NCBI GenBank assembly: GCA_000403945.1
Contig: APFI01000158.1
Coordinates: 1 to 7,105, forward strand
Direction: 5' to 3'
Origin: Desulfovibrio sp. Dsv1
GTDB lineage: Bacteria > Desulfobacterota > Desulfovibrionia > Desulfovibrionales > Desulfovibrionaceae
Length of the DNA: 7,105 nt
Below are positions 1 to 6,232 of the stretch, in pieces. A program made the position numbers and the translations under genes. Within the stretch, counting starts at the first letter, position 1; every line of letters begins with the position of its first letter. Below the pieces are notes generated by a model. The model was not told where the DNA came from and did no database searches. It worked only from the letters and a program-made list of their open reading frames with translations.

Positions 1-84
1 TTTTCGTCCACCTGCCGGTTTGCTGTTTTTCATGAGCAGACACAACATTTCATGAAAAACAGCAAACCGGCAGGTGGACGAAAA
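1..84. repeat. 34-bp perfect inverted repeat at the window edge
   Basis: Bases 1-34 are the exact reverse complement of bases 51-84, with a 16-nt spacer (35-50, agcagacacaacattt). The arms contain the core ccacctgccggtttgctg. The left arm starts at the first base, so the repeat may be longer than seen. The outer ends read TTTT on the 5' side and AAAA on the 3' side, the opposite of an intrinsic terminator, which would end in T. It lies 26 bases beyond the stop codon of the minus-strand gene. It could be a fold-back artefact at a contig end, a cruciform-forming repeat, or the edge of a mobile or invertible element. The sequence alone does not decide. Confidence 0.9.
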
Positions 85-110
85 GTCCAGAGTTTATCTA
101 GAGACGGTCC

Positions 111-1940
111 CTAGTCCTGAACCAGTTTGGCGATTTCCTCGCGCAGGATCCGCGCCGCCGCGCCTGCGGCGGCTTTTTCCACCTGCTGGTTGAAGCGGGG
201 CTCCAGTGTGTCTAAGCGGCTTTCCAGAGCGTCCATACGCACCGAAACGCTTTTGCCCATGAGACTGAGATTGTGCAGGCGTTCCCCCAATGCCTCGTCT
301 TGGACGGGAGCGGGCATGGCTTTCAGGGCCTGGCCCACTGACGAGGAGATCAGCGCAGCAAAACGGTCGTGCAGGAGGGTACCCTCGCGTAGCAGATCTT
401 CCAAGGATGCCGCAGGAGCCGCCATAGCTTTCTCTAGGGCCGAAATGCGGGCTTTGGCCTCGGTCAGCTCGCGTTCGCAATGCTGGAGGCGCTGGGCTAG
501 GTGGGCATTTTCTTCGGCTAGTTCCGCCAATTGTGCCAAGTCTGCCGCGTCGACGGCGGGGGCAGGTTCGACAAGGGGCACGGCCGCCGGGGCCGGGCTC
601 ACAGGCCGGGGAGCAGCCGGAGCTTCCGCCAGTGGGGTATCAGTCTGTCCGCTGGCAGGCGCGGCTTCCTCATCGACGGGTATGAGCAAAGGATCTTCTA
701 CTGGGGGCACGGGCAGTTCCGCTCCGACCTCCGGTTGTGCCTCAGTTTCCGCCGGTTCCGGGCTTTCCCCGGGAACGGGAAGTCCGTTTTTTTCAACGGC
801 GGAGGCTTCGTCGGTGCTCACCGCCTCGTTCAGATCCGCCGTATCCGCCGCATCCGGGGCGGACTCTTCCTGGATGGCGCTCTGCAGCAGTGCGTCCAGA
901 TCCAGTTCCGGCTCCGATCCGGAATCCGGATTTCCCTCCAGCGCGGCTTCTTTCTCCACAGGGACGTCCGGCGCGTTTGCGGCTTCAACCGTAGTTGCCG
1001 TCGTTTCGGCAGGGAGCTCCAGTTCGGGCTCCAACACCACAGCTTCCAGAGGCGCTTGCGCGGCGGGTTCATCCGCGTCTGCTGCGGGACTTTCCGGCAT
1101 GTCCGCGTCCGGGGACACGGACGCCAGCAGGGCGTCCAGCTCCATCTCAATATTTGCCGCATTTTCCTGCGGGGTTGCCTGTGCCTGGGGCCCCTTTTTC
1201 GGGGCCGCTTCCGGGGTGTTTTCCGTTTCCGGAGCGCTAACGGGCGCATCCTGTTTCAGATCAAGACCGGCCATCAGATTGTCCAGATCGTCAGTCAGGT
1301 CCGGGGCAGGATCAGCGGCGAGCGCGGACGGCGAAGCGGCAACATCCGGAGTTTCCAGTTCCTCCGAGGCGGGCTTCGCCGCCGGTGCGGCGGAGGTGGA
1401 AGCCAGCAGGGCGTCCAGATCGTCGGCAAAATTTTGTTCCTCGAGCTGCGGTGCAGCGGCCAGCAGATCATGCACATCCGGCGCTGCCTCGGATTCCGGC
1501 TTGGGCGCGGAACCGTTCATAGACTTGAGTAGATCGTCCACGGCGCTGTCCAGGTCCATGGGGGTGGCCTTTTGCGCGGTCTCCGCATCCTGCCCACGGG
1601 GCTGCGGAGGAATGTCCAGACTACTGAGCAGCTTGTCCACATCGCCCATGCCCGACATGTCAAGTTCCTCATGGGGGTCGACCTTGTGGCTCGGCGCGGC
1701 GGCCTGCTCCGGAGACAATTGAGTTCCCGGGCCGTCGTCATTGGTTTCCATCTGGGCCAGCAGAGCGTCGATTTCGGCGTCGTCCTGCCGGGCCGGAGCG
1801 TCGTTGAGGCTTTGCATGTGGGAGCTGATCTCCTCTTTGACCTTTTCAGGCGGAGGAACGGCCCCGGCGGTGCCTTTTTCTATCAGTTCGGTGAGGTCGA
1901 TGATCTCTTCATCAGTCTCGGTAATCTTTTCGGCAACCAT
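111..1940 (-). CDS. Acidic Ala/Pro/Glu-rich protein with eight (D/E)hDxLL motifs and a coiled-coil C-terminus; function unknown
   Basis: The product is 609 residues, and I do not recognise a named family. I chose the ATG at 1940-1938 (MVAEKITETDEE) because GAGG lies 5 nt upstream. An in-frame extension to 2027 adds 29 residues of non-matching composition. The N-terminus has EIIDLTELIEKG at 12-23. A long disordered-looking region rich in Ala, Pro, Glu and Asp follows. It holds eight spaced copies of one short motif: EIDALLAQM (56), DVDKLLSSL (100), AVDDLLKSM (133), DVHDLLAAA (155), DLDALLAST (174), DLDNLMAGL (218), ELDALLASV (267) and DLDALLQSA (347). A coiled coil spans about 465-506, and an all-helical tail with heptad-like leucines ends in ILREEIAKLVQD. 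There is no signal peptide or membrane segment, so it is probably cytoplasmic. The architecture (acidic linker with binding motifs plus an oligomerising tail) suggests a scaffold; that is inference. The reading frame is intact. Confidence 0.8.
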   Translation of the reverse strand: MVAEKITETDEEIIDLTELIEKGTAGAVPPPEKVKEEISSHMQSLNDAPARQDDAEIDALLAQMETNDDGPGTQLSPEQAAAPSHKVDPHEELDMSGMGDVDKLLSSLDIPPQPRGQDAETAQKATPMDLDSAVDDLLKSMNGSAPKPESEAAPDVHDLLAAAPQLEEQNFADDLDALLASTSAAPAAKPASEELETPDVAASPSALAADPAPDLTDDLDNLMAGLDLKQDAPVSAPETENTPEAAPKKGPQAQATPQENAANIEMELDALLASVSPDADMPESPAADADEPAAQAPLEAVVLEPELELPAETTATTVEAANAPDVPVEKEAALEGNPDSGSEPELDLDALLQSAIQEESAPDAADTADLNEAVSTDEASAVEKNGLPVPGESPEPAETEAQPEVGAELPVPPVEDPLLIPVDEEAAPASGQTDTPLAEAPAAPRPVSPAPAAVPLVEPAPAVDAADLAQLAELAEENAHLAQRLQHCERELTEAKARISALEKAMAAPAASLEDLLREGTLLHDRFAALISSSVGQALKAMPAPVQDEALGERLHNLSLMGKSVSVRMDALESRLDTLEPRFNQQVEKAAAGAAARILREEIAKLVQD

Positions 1941-1987
1941 GCGAACCTCATGGGGTTGACGGAGCGCGCGTGCGCTGAAGCGGGAGT

Positions 1988-2006
1988 GCTGCCGCGATAC
2001 GGCAGC
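1988..2006. other. Small hairpin in the leader of the repeat-motif protein gene
   Basis: gctgccg (1988-1994) pairs with cggcagc (2000-2006) across a 5-nt loop, a perfect 7-bp stem. If transcription starts at the promoter proposed at 2031-2059, this hairpin sits inside the leader RNA of the minus-strand gene, ending 47 nt before its start codon. There is no T-tract on the minus-strand side, so it is not a terminator. It may affect RNA stability or simply be chance structure in GC-rich DNA. Confidence 0.35.
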
Positions 2007-2030
2007 TTCATAATACAGGAACGACAAAAA

Positions 2031-2059
2031 ATCATATCAGTTTATAGGCAAAGACGCAA
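2031..2059 (-). promoter_or_regulatory. Candidate sigma70-type promoter for the minus-strand repeat-motif gene, with an overlapping palindrome
   Basis: On the minus strand, TTGCGT (2059-2054) is followed after exactly 17 nt by TATGAT (2036-2031). This -10 matches the consensus at 5 of 6 bases and is preceded by TGA, giving an extended -10. The -35 is weak (3 of 6). Transcription would start near 2024, leaving a leader of about 84 nt. A perfect 12-bp palindrome, cgcaaatttgcg at 2055-2066, covers the -35 box and could be a repressor site. Both are inferred from sequence only. Confidence 0.45.
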
Positions 2060-2197
2060 ATTTGCGGAGGAGAACCTTCCGGCATGGGGCGAAAAAGGAA
2101 GGCGACGGGGAAAAGAGGCGTAAGAGCATTTGTTAGTTGCGCTGTTAAGCGCCAAAGTGGGTGTCTTTAAACGTTAATCTGCTCCAGACGGTTTCCC

Positions 2198-2227
2198 GGC
2201 CCGTTCCGCATTGTAACGGGCCTTTTT
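2198..2227 (+). terminator. Rho-independent terminator without an obvious upstream plus-strand gene
   Basis: ggcccgtt (2198-2205) pairs perfectly with aacgggcc (2215-2222) across a 9-nt loop and is followed at once by TTTTT (2223-2227). The stem and T-tract are typical of an intrinsic terminator on the plus strand; the minus-strand side has no T-run. No plus-strand gene precedes it within the window, and usp begins 127 bp later. It may end a small RNA or an antisense transcript, attenuate a leader transcript of usp, or insulate usp. Confidence 0.75.
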
Positions 2228-2354
2228 CATCTCTCCGCATAAACGACGTTTACCCCGTTTCAGCGGGACAGAGACTTGCGCAAAGAGCGCCGACATGCGA
2301 AAATAAGGCCGCCCCGTTAGGAATATCACCACTGTGGGCAGACAAGGAGTAAGC

Positions 2355-2777
2355 ATGTACAAAAAAATTCTTCTGCCGGTGAGCGGCAAAAGCCACGGCC
2401 AACGCGCCCAAAAAGCGCTCAAACACGCTATGGGCCTTTGTTCCGGCGAGATCATCCTGTTGCACGTCACCGAACCGCTGTCGCAGATCGTAGGCGGCGA
2501 AGCCCATGTCGAACTCAAACGCGAGGAAGCCGCCAAGGGTCTGACCCTGCTCTGCCCGCCCATCGAAACGCTGGAAAAGGCCGGGATCAGCTTCCACACC
2601 CGCGTGGAAGAAGGCACCCCGGCTGAAACCATCGTGCGCGTGGCCCATGAGGAAAGCGCGGACCTGATCGTCATGTTCACCGACGGCCGCGACGGCCTGA
2701 GCGACATGCTGATCGGCTCCATTACCGAACGCGTGCTGCGCAATACGGATGTCACCCTCCTGGCCGTGCGTCGCTAG
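2355..2777 (+). CDS. Universal stress protein, UspA family, single domain
   Basis: The product is 140 residues, the usual length of a one-domain Usp. The ATG at 2355 is supported by AAGGAG at 2344-2349 with 5-nt spacing; a GTG at 2334 would place the Shine-Dalgarno site inside the gene. The N-terminal strand KKILLPVSGK (3-12) starts the Rossmann-like alpha/beta fold. The C-terminal nucleotide loop reads GRDGLSDMLIGS (111-122, GxxG-x6-GS) and is followed by ITERVLRNTDVTLLAVRR. Most nucleotide-binding Usps have Asp in the first loop (ILVPVDGS), and here Ser10 takes that place, so nucleotide binding may be altered. Usps are cytoplasmic dimers linked to stress and growth arrest; the specific role here is unknown. 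It is the first of two plus-strand genes, with a weak promoter and no convincing T-tract terminator after it. Confidence 0.9.
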   Translation: MYKKILLPVSGKSHGQRAQKALKHAMGLCSGEIILLHVTEPLSQIVGGEAHVELKREEAAKGLTLLCPPIETLEKAGISFHTRVEEGTPAETIVRVAHEESADLIVMFTDGRDGLSDMLIGSITERVLRNTDVTLLAVRR

Positions 2778-2790
2778 ACAATGTGATAAT

Positions 2791-2812
2791 GAATGAACGG
2801 ACCCGTTCATTC
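2791..2812. promoter_or_regulatory. 22-bp inverted repeat, candidate operator before cls
   Basis: gaatgaacgg (2791-2800) and ccgttcattc (2803-2812) are perfect 10-bp arms separated by only AC. No T-tract follows on the plus strand, so it is a poor intrinsic terminator for usp. Just upstream lies TGTGATAAT (2782-2790), readable as an extended -10 box, which would put the transcription start inside the palindrome. The GAATGA...TCATTC shape resembles operators of TetR-family repressors. A repressor site controlling cls is a reasonable inference, but no regulator gene is in the window. Confidence 0.45.
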
Positions 2813-2887
2813 GCGGGATGCCCCGAAAATATGAATTGTACTGAAACGGCGTCGCGCTGACGGCGTGACGCCGGTGTCCGCCCTGTG

Positions 2888-4300
2888 ATGCTTTTGCTGG
2901 AAACGCTGGGCCTGCTGGCGGCCCATATTCTTTCCTGGGTGGCGGTCTGTCATGCCCTGCTGACCAAGCGCGACCCGCGCTCGGCCTTGGGCTGGACCGT
3001 CACGGCCCTGTTGCTGCCCGTGCTGGGGCCGCTGCTCTATGTGCTTTTCGGCATCAGCCGGGCCCAGAGCCGGGCCGAAAAAATCATGCGGCAGCGGGCC
3101 GCCAGAGAACCGGAATACGCCCGCCCGGCCCGCCCTGCGGAACCGTCCGGGCAGGTGCCGGAACATATCGTCCGCATGGCGCATCTGGGCCGCAGCCTGA
3201 CGGACCAGCACCTCTGCGGCGGCAATGCACTCAGCCCCCTACGCAACGGCGACGAGGCCTACCCGGCCATGCTGGAAGCCATTGCGGTGGCGCGTGGCCA
3301 TGTTTTTCTGGCCACCTATATCTTTAACGCCGGGCATACAGGCACGGCCTTTACCGAAGCCCTGGCCGCCGCTGCCGCGCGCGGCGTGGACGTGCGCGTG
3401 CTGGTGGACGGCATCGGCACGTTTTATTCCTGGCGCAAGCCCTGGAAAAAACTCGCGGCCCGTGGCGTCAAGGTGGCGCTGTTCCTGTCACCCAAGTTTT
3501 TCCCGCCCAATCTGAGCATCAATCTGCGCAACCACCGCAAAGTTCTGGTCTGTGATGACATCGGCTTTACCGGCGGCATGAACATTTCCGACGACAATAT
3601 CCAGAGCGGTCGAAAAAGTTGCGTGCAGGATGTGCACTTCCGCTGCGTGGGGCCCATCGTCAACCAGCTGCGGCGCGCCTTTCTGCTCAACTGGGGCTTT
3701 TGCACCGGCGAATACACGCCGCTGCCGCCGGGCTCCGGCCAAGCCAGAGGCGAAAGCCACTGCCGCATCGTCATGGACGGCCCCGGTAACGATGCGGACA
3801 TACTCAACGACCTTTTCTGCGGGACCGCCAACACGGCCCGGCGCAGCGTGCGGATCATGACCCCGTATTTCCTGCCCACGCACGACCTCATGGCCAGCCT
3901 GCGCTCGGCAGGCCAGCGCGGCGTGGACGTGCGCGTGGTGCTTCCGGCCAAGAACAATCTGCCCTACGTGCACTGGGCCACCTTTCGCCTGCTGCCGACC
4001 CTGCTCAACGCCGGCGTGCGGGTCTGGTATCAGCCGCCGCCCTTCGCTCACACCAAACTGCTGGCCGTGGACGGCTATTACAGCCAGATTGGCTCGGCCA
4101 ATCTGGACGCACGCAGTCTGCGCCTGAACTTCGAACTGAATATGGAAATTTTTGATCCGGCTTTCCACGACCTGCTGGCCAAGCATATCGACGACGCCAT
4201 CAGCCGCAGCCGCGAAATCACTCTTACGGACCTGGAACGTCAGTCCCTACCGGTCAAGTTGCGCAACGCGGCATGCTGGATCTTTTCACCTTATCTGTAG
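2888..4300 (+). CDS. cls: Cardiolipin synthase, phospholipase D superfamily
   Basis: This 470-residue membrane enzyme joins phosphatidyl groups to make cardiolipin. Two hydrophobic segments sit at the N-terminus (about 2-25 and 33-56; the second, ALGWTVTALLLPVLGP, is the PLD N-terminal membrane domain). Two PLD catalytic domains follow. The first HKD motif is HRKVLVCD (His216, Lys218, Asp223) followed by GFTGGMNISD. The second is HTKLLAVD (His388, Lys390, Asp395) followed by IGSANLDARS. The C-terminus FSPYL is typical of the family, and the length is close to E. coli ClsA (486). Both catalytic motifs are intact. The start is ATG 2888, or GTG 2885 directly before it; there is no good Shine-Dalgarno and an in-frame stop lies at 2858-2860. 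It is 110 bp downstream of usp and converges on glmS. Confidence 0.93.
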   Translation: MLLLETLGLLAAHILSWVAVCHALLTKRDPRSALGWTVTALLLPVLGPLLYVLFGISRAQSRAEKIMRQRAAREPEYARPARPAEPSGQVPEHIVRMAHLGRSLTDQHLCGGNALSPLRNGDEAYPAMLEAIAVARGHVFLATYIFNAGHTGTAFTEALAAAAARGVDVRVLVDGIGTFYSWRKPWKKLAARGVKVALFLSPKFFPPNLSINLRNHRKVLVCDDIGFTGGMNISDDNIQSGRKSCVQDVHFRCVGPIVNQLRRAFLLNWGFCTGEYTPLPPGSGQARGESHCRIVMDGPGNDADILNDLFCGTANTARRSVRIMTPYFLPTHDLMASLRSAGQRGVDVRVVLPAKNNLPYVHWATFRLLPTLLNAGVRVWYQPPPFAHTKLLAVDGYYSQIGSANLDARSLRLNFELNMEIFDPAFHDLLAKHIDDAISRSREITLTDLERQSLPVKLRNAACWIFSPYL

Positions 4301-4358
4301 TGGGGCATTGCTCCGCGCCACATGGGGGGGATAATCTTCCCCTTCCCCTCTTGTTTTG

Positions 4359-4397
4359 ATGTGAAAGGCCGTCGGCATTGCCGACGGCCTTTCACAT
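4359..4397. terminator. 18-bp-stem hairpin between convergent cls and glmS, probable bidirectional terminator
   Basis: Bases 4359-4376 pair perfectly with 4380-4397 around the loop ATT. The core reads aaaggccgtcggc on one side and gccgacggccttt on the other, so each strand has a GC-rich stem running into TTT, then CAC. There is no long T-tract outside the stem, so termination may depend on the stable stem and short U-run. Its place between the ends of two convergent genes (59 bp after cls, 60 bp after the glmS stop) fits a shared terminator. Confidence 0.75.
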
Positions 4398-4456
4398 GAT
4401 GAACAAAAAAGCTTTGGGGAGGACCAAGAGGCACTCTTCTCCATAACAACCGTTTT

Positions 4457-6226
4457 TTATTCCACAGTAACGCTTTTCGCCAGATTGCGCGGCTGGTCCA
4501 CATCCTTGCCCAGATAGTCCGCTGTTTCATAACTGAAGAGCTGGAGCGCGGGCAAAGCCGCAAAACCGGCCAAAGGCGCGGGCAGGACCGGGATAATCCA
4601 AGGATCGTCCACCGCCAGATCCATGCCCGGATTGGTCAAGGCGATGACCTTGCCCTGGCGGGCCTGCACTTCTACGATATTGGACTTGACCTTGGGGAAC
4701 AGCGCGTCGTCCAGAGCCAAGGCGAAGGTGGGAAAGGCCGGATCAATGAGGGCGATGGGCCCGTGCTTCATTTCGCCTGCAGTATAGCCCTCGGCGTGGA
4801 TGTAAGAGAGTTCCTTGAGCTTGAGCGCCCCTTCCAAGGCCAAGGGGTAACAGTGTCCTCGCCCGAGGTAAAAAAAATTGCGGGCTTGGGCATACTTGCG
4901 CGAAAGTTTGCGGGCCTTGTCGCGCATGGCGGGCAGATGGGTGTCCAGCATGGCGGGCAGGGATTCCAGCAGGCTGATGAGCTCGCACCGCCGCGCCTCG
5001 GGCAGGATGTCCCGGCGGCCGCCCCAATACAGGGCCATGAGGGTCAGCGCGAGCATCTGGCTGCACATGGCCTTGGTGGAGGCCACGCTGATTTCCGGTC
5101 CGGCCTGTGTGTATATCACAGTCGATGCCTCGCGCGCGATGGATGAGCCCACCACGTTGCAGAGGCCCAGCACGGCCACGCCGCGCTCGCGGGCGATGCG
5201 CAGGGCTGCCAAGGTGTCGGCGGTTTCGCCGCTCTGGCTGATGACCAGGACCATATCTTCCTTGTCCATAAGCAGACTGTCGCGGTAGCGGAACTCCGAG
5301 GCGATCTCCACCTGCACCGGCACCCCGGCCCAGTGCTCCAGCAGATGCCTACCCCAGAGTCCGGAATGATAGGAAGTGCCGCAGGCCACGATATGTAGGC
5401 GGCGCGGGACGGGCAGGGCGTCCAATTCCGGCAGCAGGGCCGCGTCGCGCGTGGCGGCGATCCGACCGGTCAGACCGTCGGTGATCACGCGCGGCTGCTC
5501 GAAAATCTCCTTGAGCATGAAATGGCGATAGCCGCCCTTTTGCGCGGCCCGCATGTCCCACTGGATGGTCTGCACCTCGTGCTCCACCGGAGACAAATCC
5601 GACAGACGCAGGATTTCATAGCGCGTGGCAGTGGCCCGCACCACTTCGCCGTCCTCCAGAAAGGCCACTTGTCTGGCATAGGGCAGAAAGGCCGGGATGT
5701 CCGAGGCCACGAAGTTCTCGCCCGTGCCTTGACCGAAAATCAGCGGCGCGGACATACGCGCGGCATAGATGGTTTCCGGCTCGAGGCGATCCATGAGGCA
5801 GACCGCGTAGGCTCCGTGGGCCTTGCGCAGGGCCGCCGCGAAGGCGTGCAGAAGATCCGGTTCGCTCTTGCGGCGCTCGGCGATGAGGTTGACCAGCACC
5901 TCGGTGTCGGTCTCGGAATAGAAAACATAACCCCTGGCCATGAGTTCGGCCTTGATTTCCTGGTAATTCTCAATGATGCCGTTATGCACCAGAGCCAGGG
6001 AACCGTCGTTGCTCAGATGGGGATGGGCGTTGCGCTCTGCGGGCACGCCGTGCGTGGCCCAGCGGGTGTGCCCCATGGCGCAGGTGGCTGTGGCGACCGG
6101 TTCCTGAGCCAGTTTTTCCTCCAGGGCCGCCAGCTTGCCCTTGGCTCGCACCACGCGCAGGCCTCCCTGGCGCACAAAGGCCACTCCCGCGGAATCATAG
6201 CCCCGATATTCCAGGCGGCGCAGCCC
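4457..6226 (-). CDS. glmS: Glutamine--fructose-6-phosphate aminotransferase (isomerizing), 5'-truncated at an inverted junction
   Basis: GlmS makes glucosamine-6-phosphate from fructose-6-phosphate and glutamine, the first step towards peptidoglycan and LPS amino sugars. In full-length numbering the fragment covers residues about 20-608. It has the glutaminase motif GHTRWATHG (71-79) and HNGIIENY (100-107). The two sugar-isomerase domains contain CGTSYHSG (301-308), SQSGETADT (349-357) and EGALKLKE (484-491). The tail DQPRNLAKSVTVE includes the isomerase lysine near 603. Homology stops at 6226-6227, where the frame runs into TGA after two Gly codons. Residues 1-19, with the catalytic Cys after Met1, are missing from this copy. 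A caller may propose a GTG start at 6184 (residue 34), which would not give a working glutaminase. The missing start lies at 6975-7105 on the other strand. This is probably a rearrangement or assembly break in a normal gene, not a true pseudogene. Confidence 0.9.
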   Translation of the reverse strand, partial: GLRRLEYRGYDSAGVAFVRQGGLRVVRAKGKLAALEEKLAQEPVATATCAMGHTRWATHGVPAERNAHPHLSNDGSLALVHNGIIENYQEIKAELMARGYVFYSETDTEVLVNLIAERRKSEPDLLHAFAAALRKAHGAYAVCLMDRLEPETIYAARMSAPLIFGQGTGENFVASDIPAFLPYARQVAFLEDGEVVRATATRYEILRLSDLSPVEHEVQTIQWDMRAAQKGGYRHFMLKEIFEQPRVITDGLTGRIAATRDAALLPELDALPVPRRLHIVACGTSYHSGLWGRHLLEHWAGVPVQVEIASEFRYRDSLLMDKEDMVLVISQSGETADTLAALRIARERGVAVLGLCNVVGSSIAREASTVIYTQAGPEISVASTKAMCSQMLALTLMALYWGGRRDILPEARRCELISLLESLPAMLDTHLPAMRDKARKLSRKYAQARNFFYLGRGHCYPLALEGALKLKELSYIHAEGYTAGEMKHGPIALIDPAFPTFALALDDALFPKVKSNIVEVQARQGKVIALTNPGMDLAVDDPWIIPVLPAPLAGFAALPALQLFSYETADYLGKDVDQPRNLAKSVTVE

Positions 6227-6227
6227 C
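6153..6227 (-). repeat. Inverted copy of glmS codons 20-44 (left arm)
   Basis: These 75 bases are the reverse complement of 7031-7105 except at 6215 (partner 7043), where Arg23 is CGC here and CGT in the right arm. Identity ends at 6227/6228 on the inner side. On the outer side the right arm stops only because the window ends. Confidence 0.92.
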
Positions 6228-6232
6228 CCTCA
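6220..6232. other. Inverted junction joining minus-strand glmS to plus-strand ppiD-like gene
   Basis: Left of this point the sequence is glmS on the minus strand from codon 20-21 onward. Right of it the sequence reads as a ppiD-like gene on the plus strand (LIAAAPGAPVDTALEAG from 6229). No start codon, promoter or intergenic spacer lies between two unrelated coding sequences in opposite orientation. A run of six C (6224-6229) sits at the crossover and may be the microhomology that joined them. Confidence 0.85.

Larger units (their letters stand above)
1941..2354. other. Divergent intergenic region between the repeat-motif gene and usp
   Basis: I see no protein gene in these 414 bases. Besides the candidate minus-strand promoter, its palindrome and the leader hairpin, the region holds a strong plus-strand terminator at 2198-2227. 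It also has a gcgct/agcgc hairpin at 2139-2152, a ccttcc/ggaagg stem at 2075-2080 and 2097-2102, and a 13-bp interrupted palindrome, taaacg-a-cgttta, at 2240-2252. A weak promoter for usp can be drawn as TTGCGC (2276-2281), 17 nt, GAAAAT (2299-2304). No tRNA or recognisable RNA family was found by eye. Confidence 0.5.

Noticed and set aside
1..84. CRISPR repeat or terminator
   Set aside because: There are only two copies, in inverted and not direct order, so it is not CRISPR. The T/A polarity at the stem ends is wrong for a terminator.
127..1722. Long plus-strand frame of 531 codons opposite the repeat-motif gene
   Set aside because: Its Ser/Ala-rich low-complexity product is what the antisense of Ala/Glu/Asp-rich codons gives in GC-rich DNA. 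It has no Shine-Dalgarno or family motif, and the minus frame shows patterned motifs and a sensible start.
1941..2027. Upstream start for the repeat-motif protein, adding 29 residues
   Set aside because: The extension has a different, basic composition and lacks a ribosome site. It would also place the start so that the leader hairpin is coding. The ATG at 1940 has GAGG at the right spacing.
2174..2810. Two long minus-strand frames opposite usp
   Set aside because: The plus-strand Usp product matches its family along its whole length; these are shadows.
3424..4186. Long minus-strand frames opposite cls
   Set aside because: Cls is intact with both HKD motifs, and the reverse frames show no recognisable domain.
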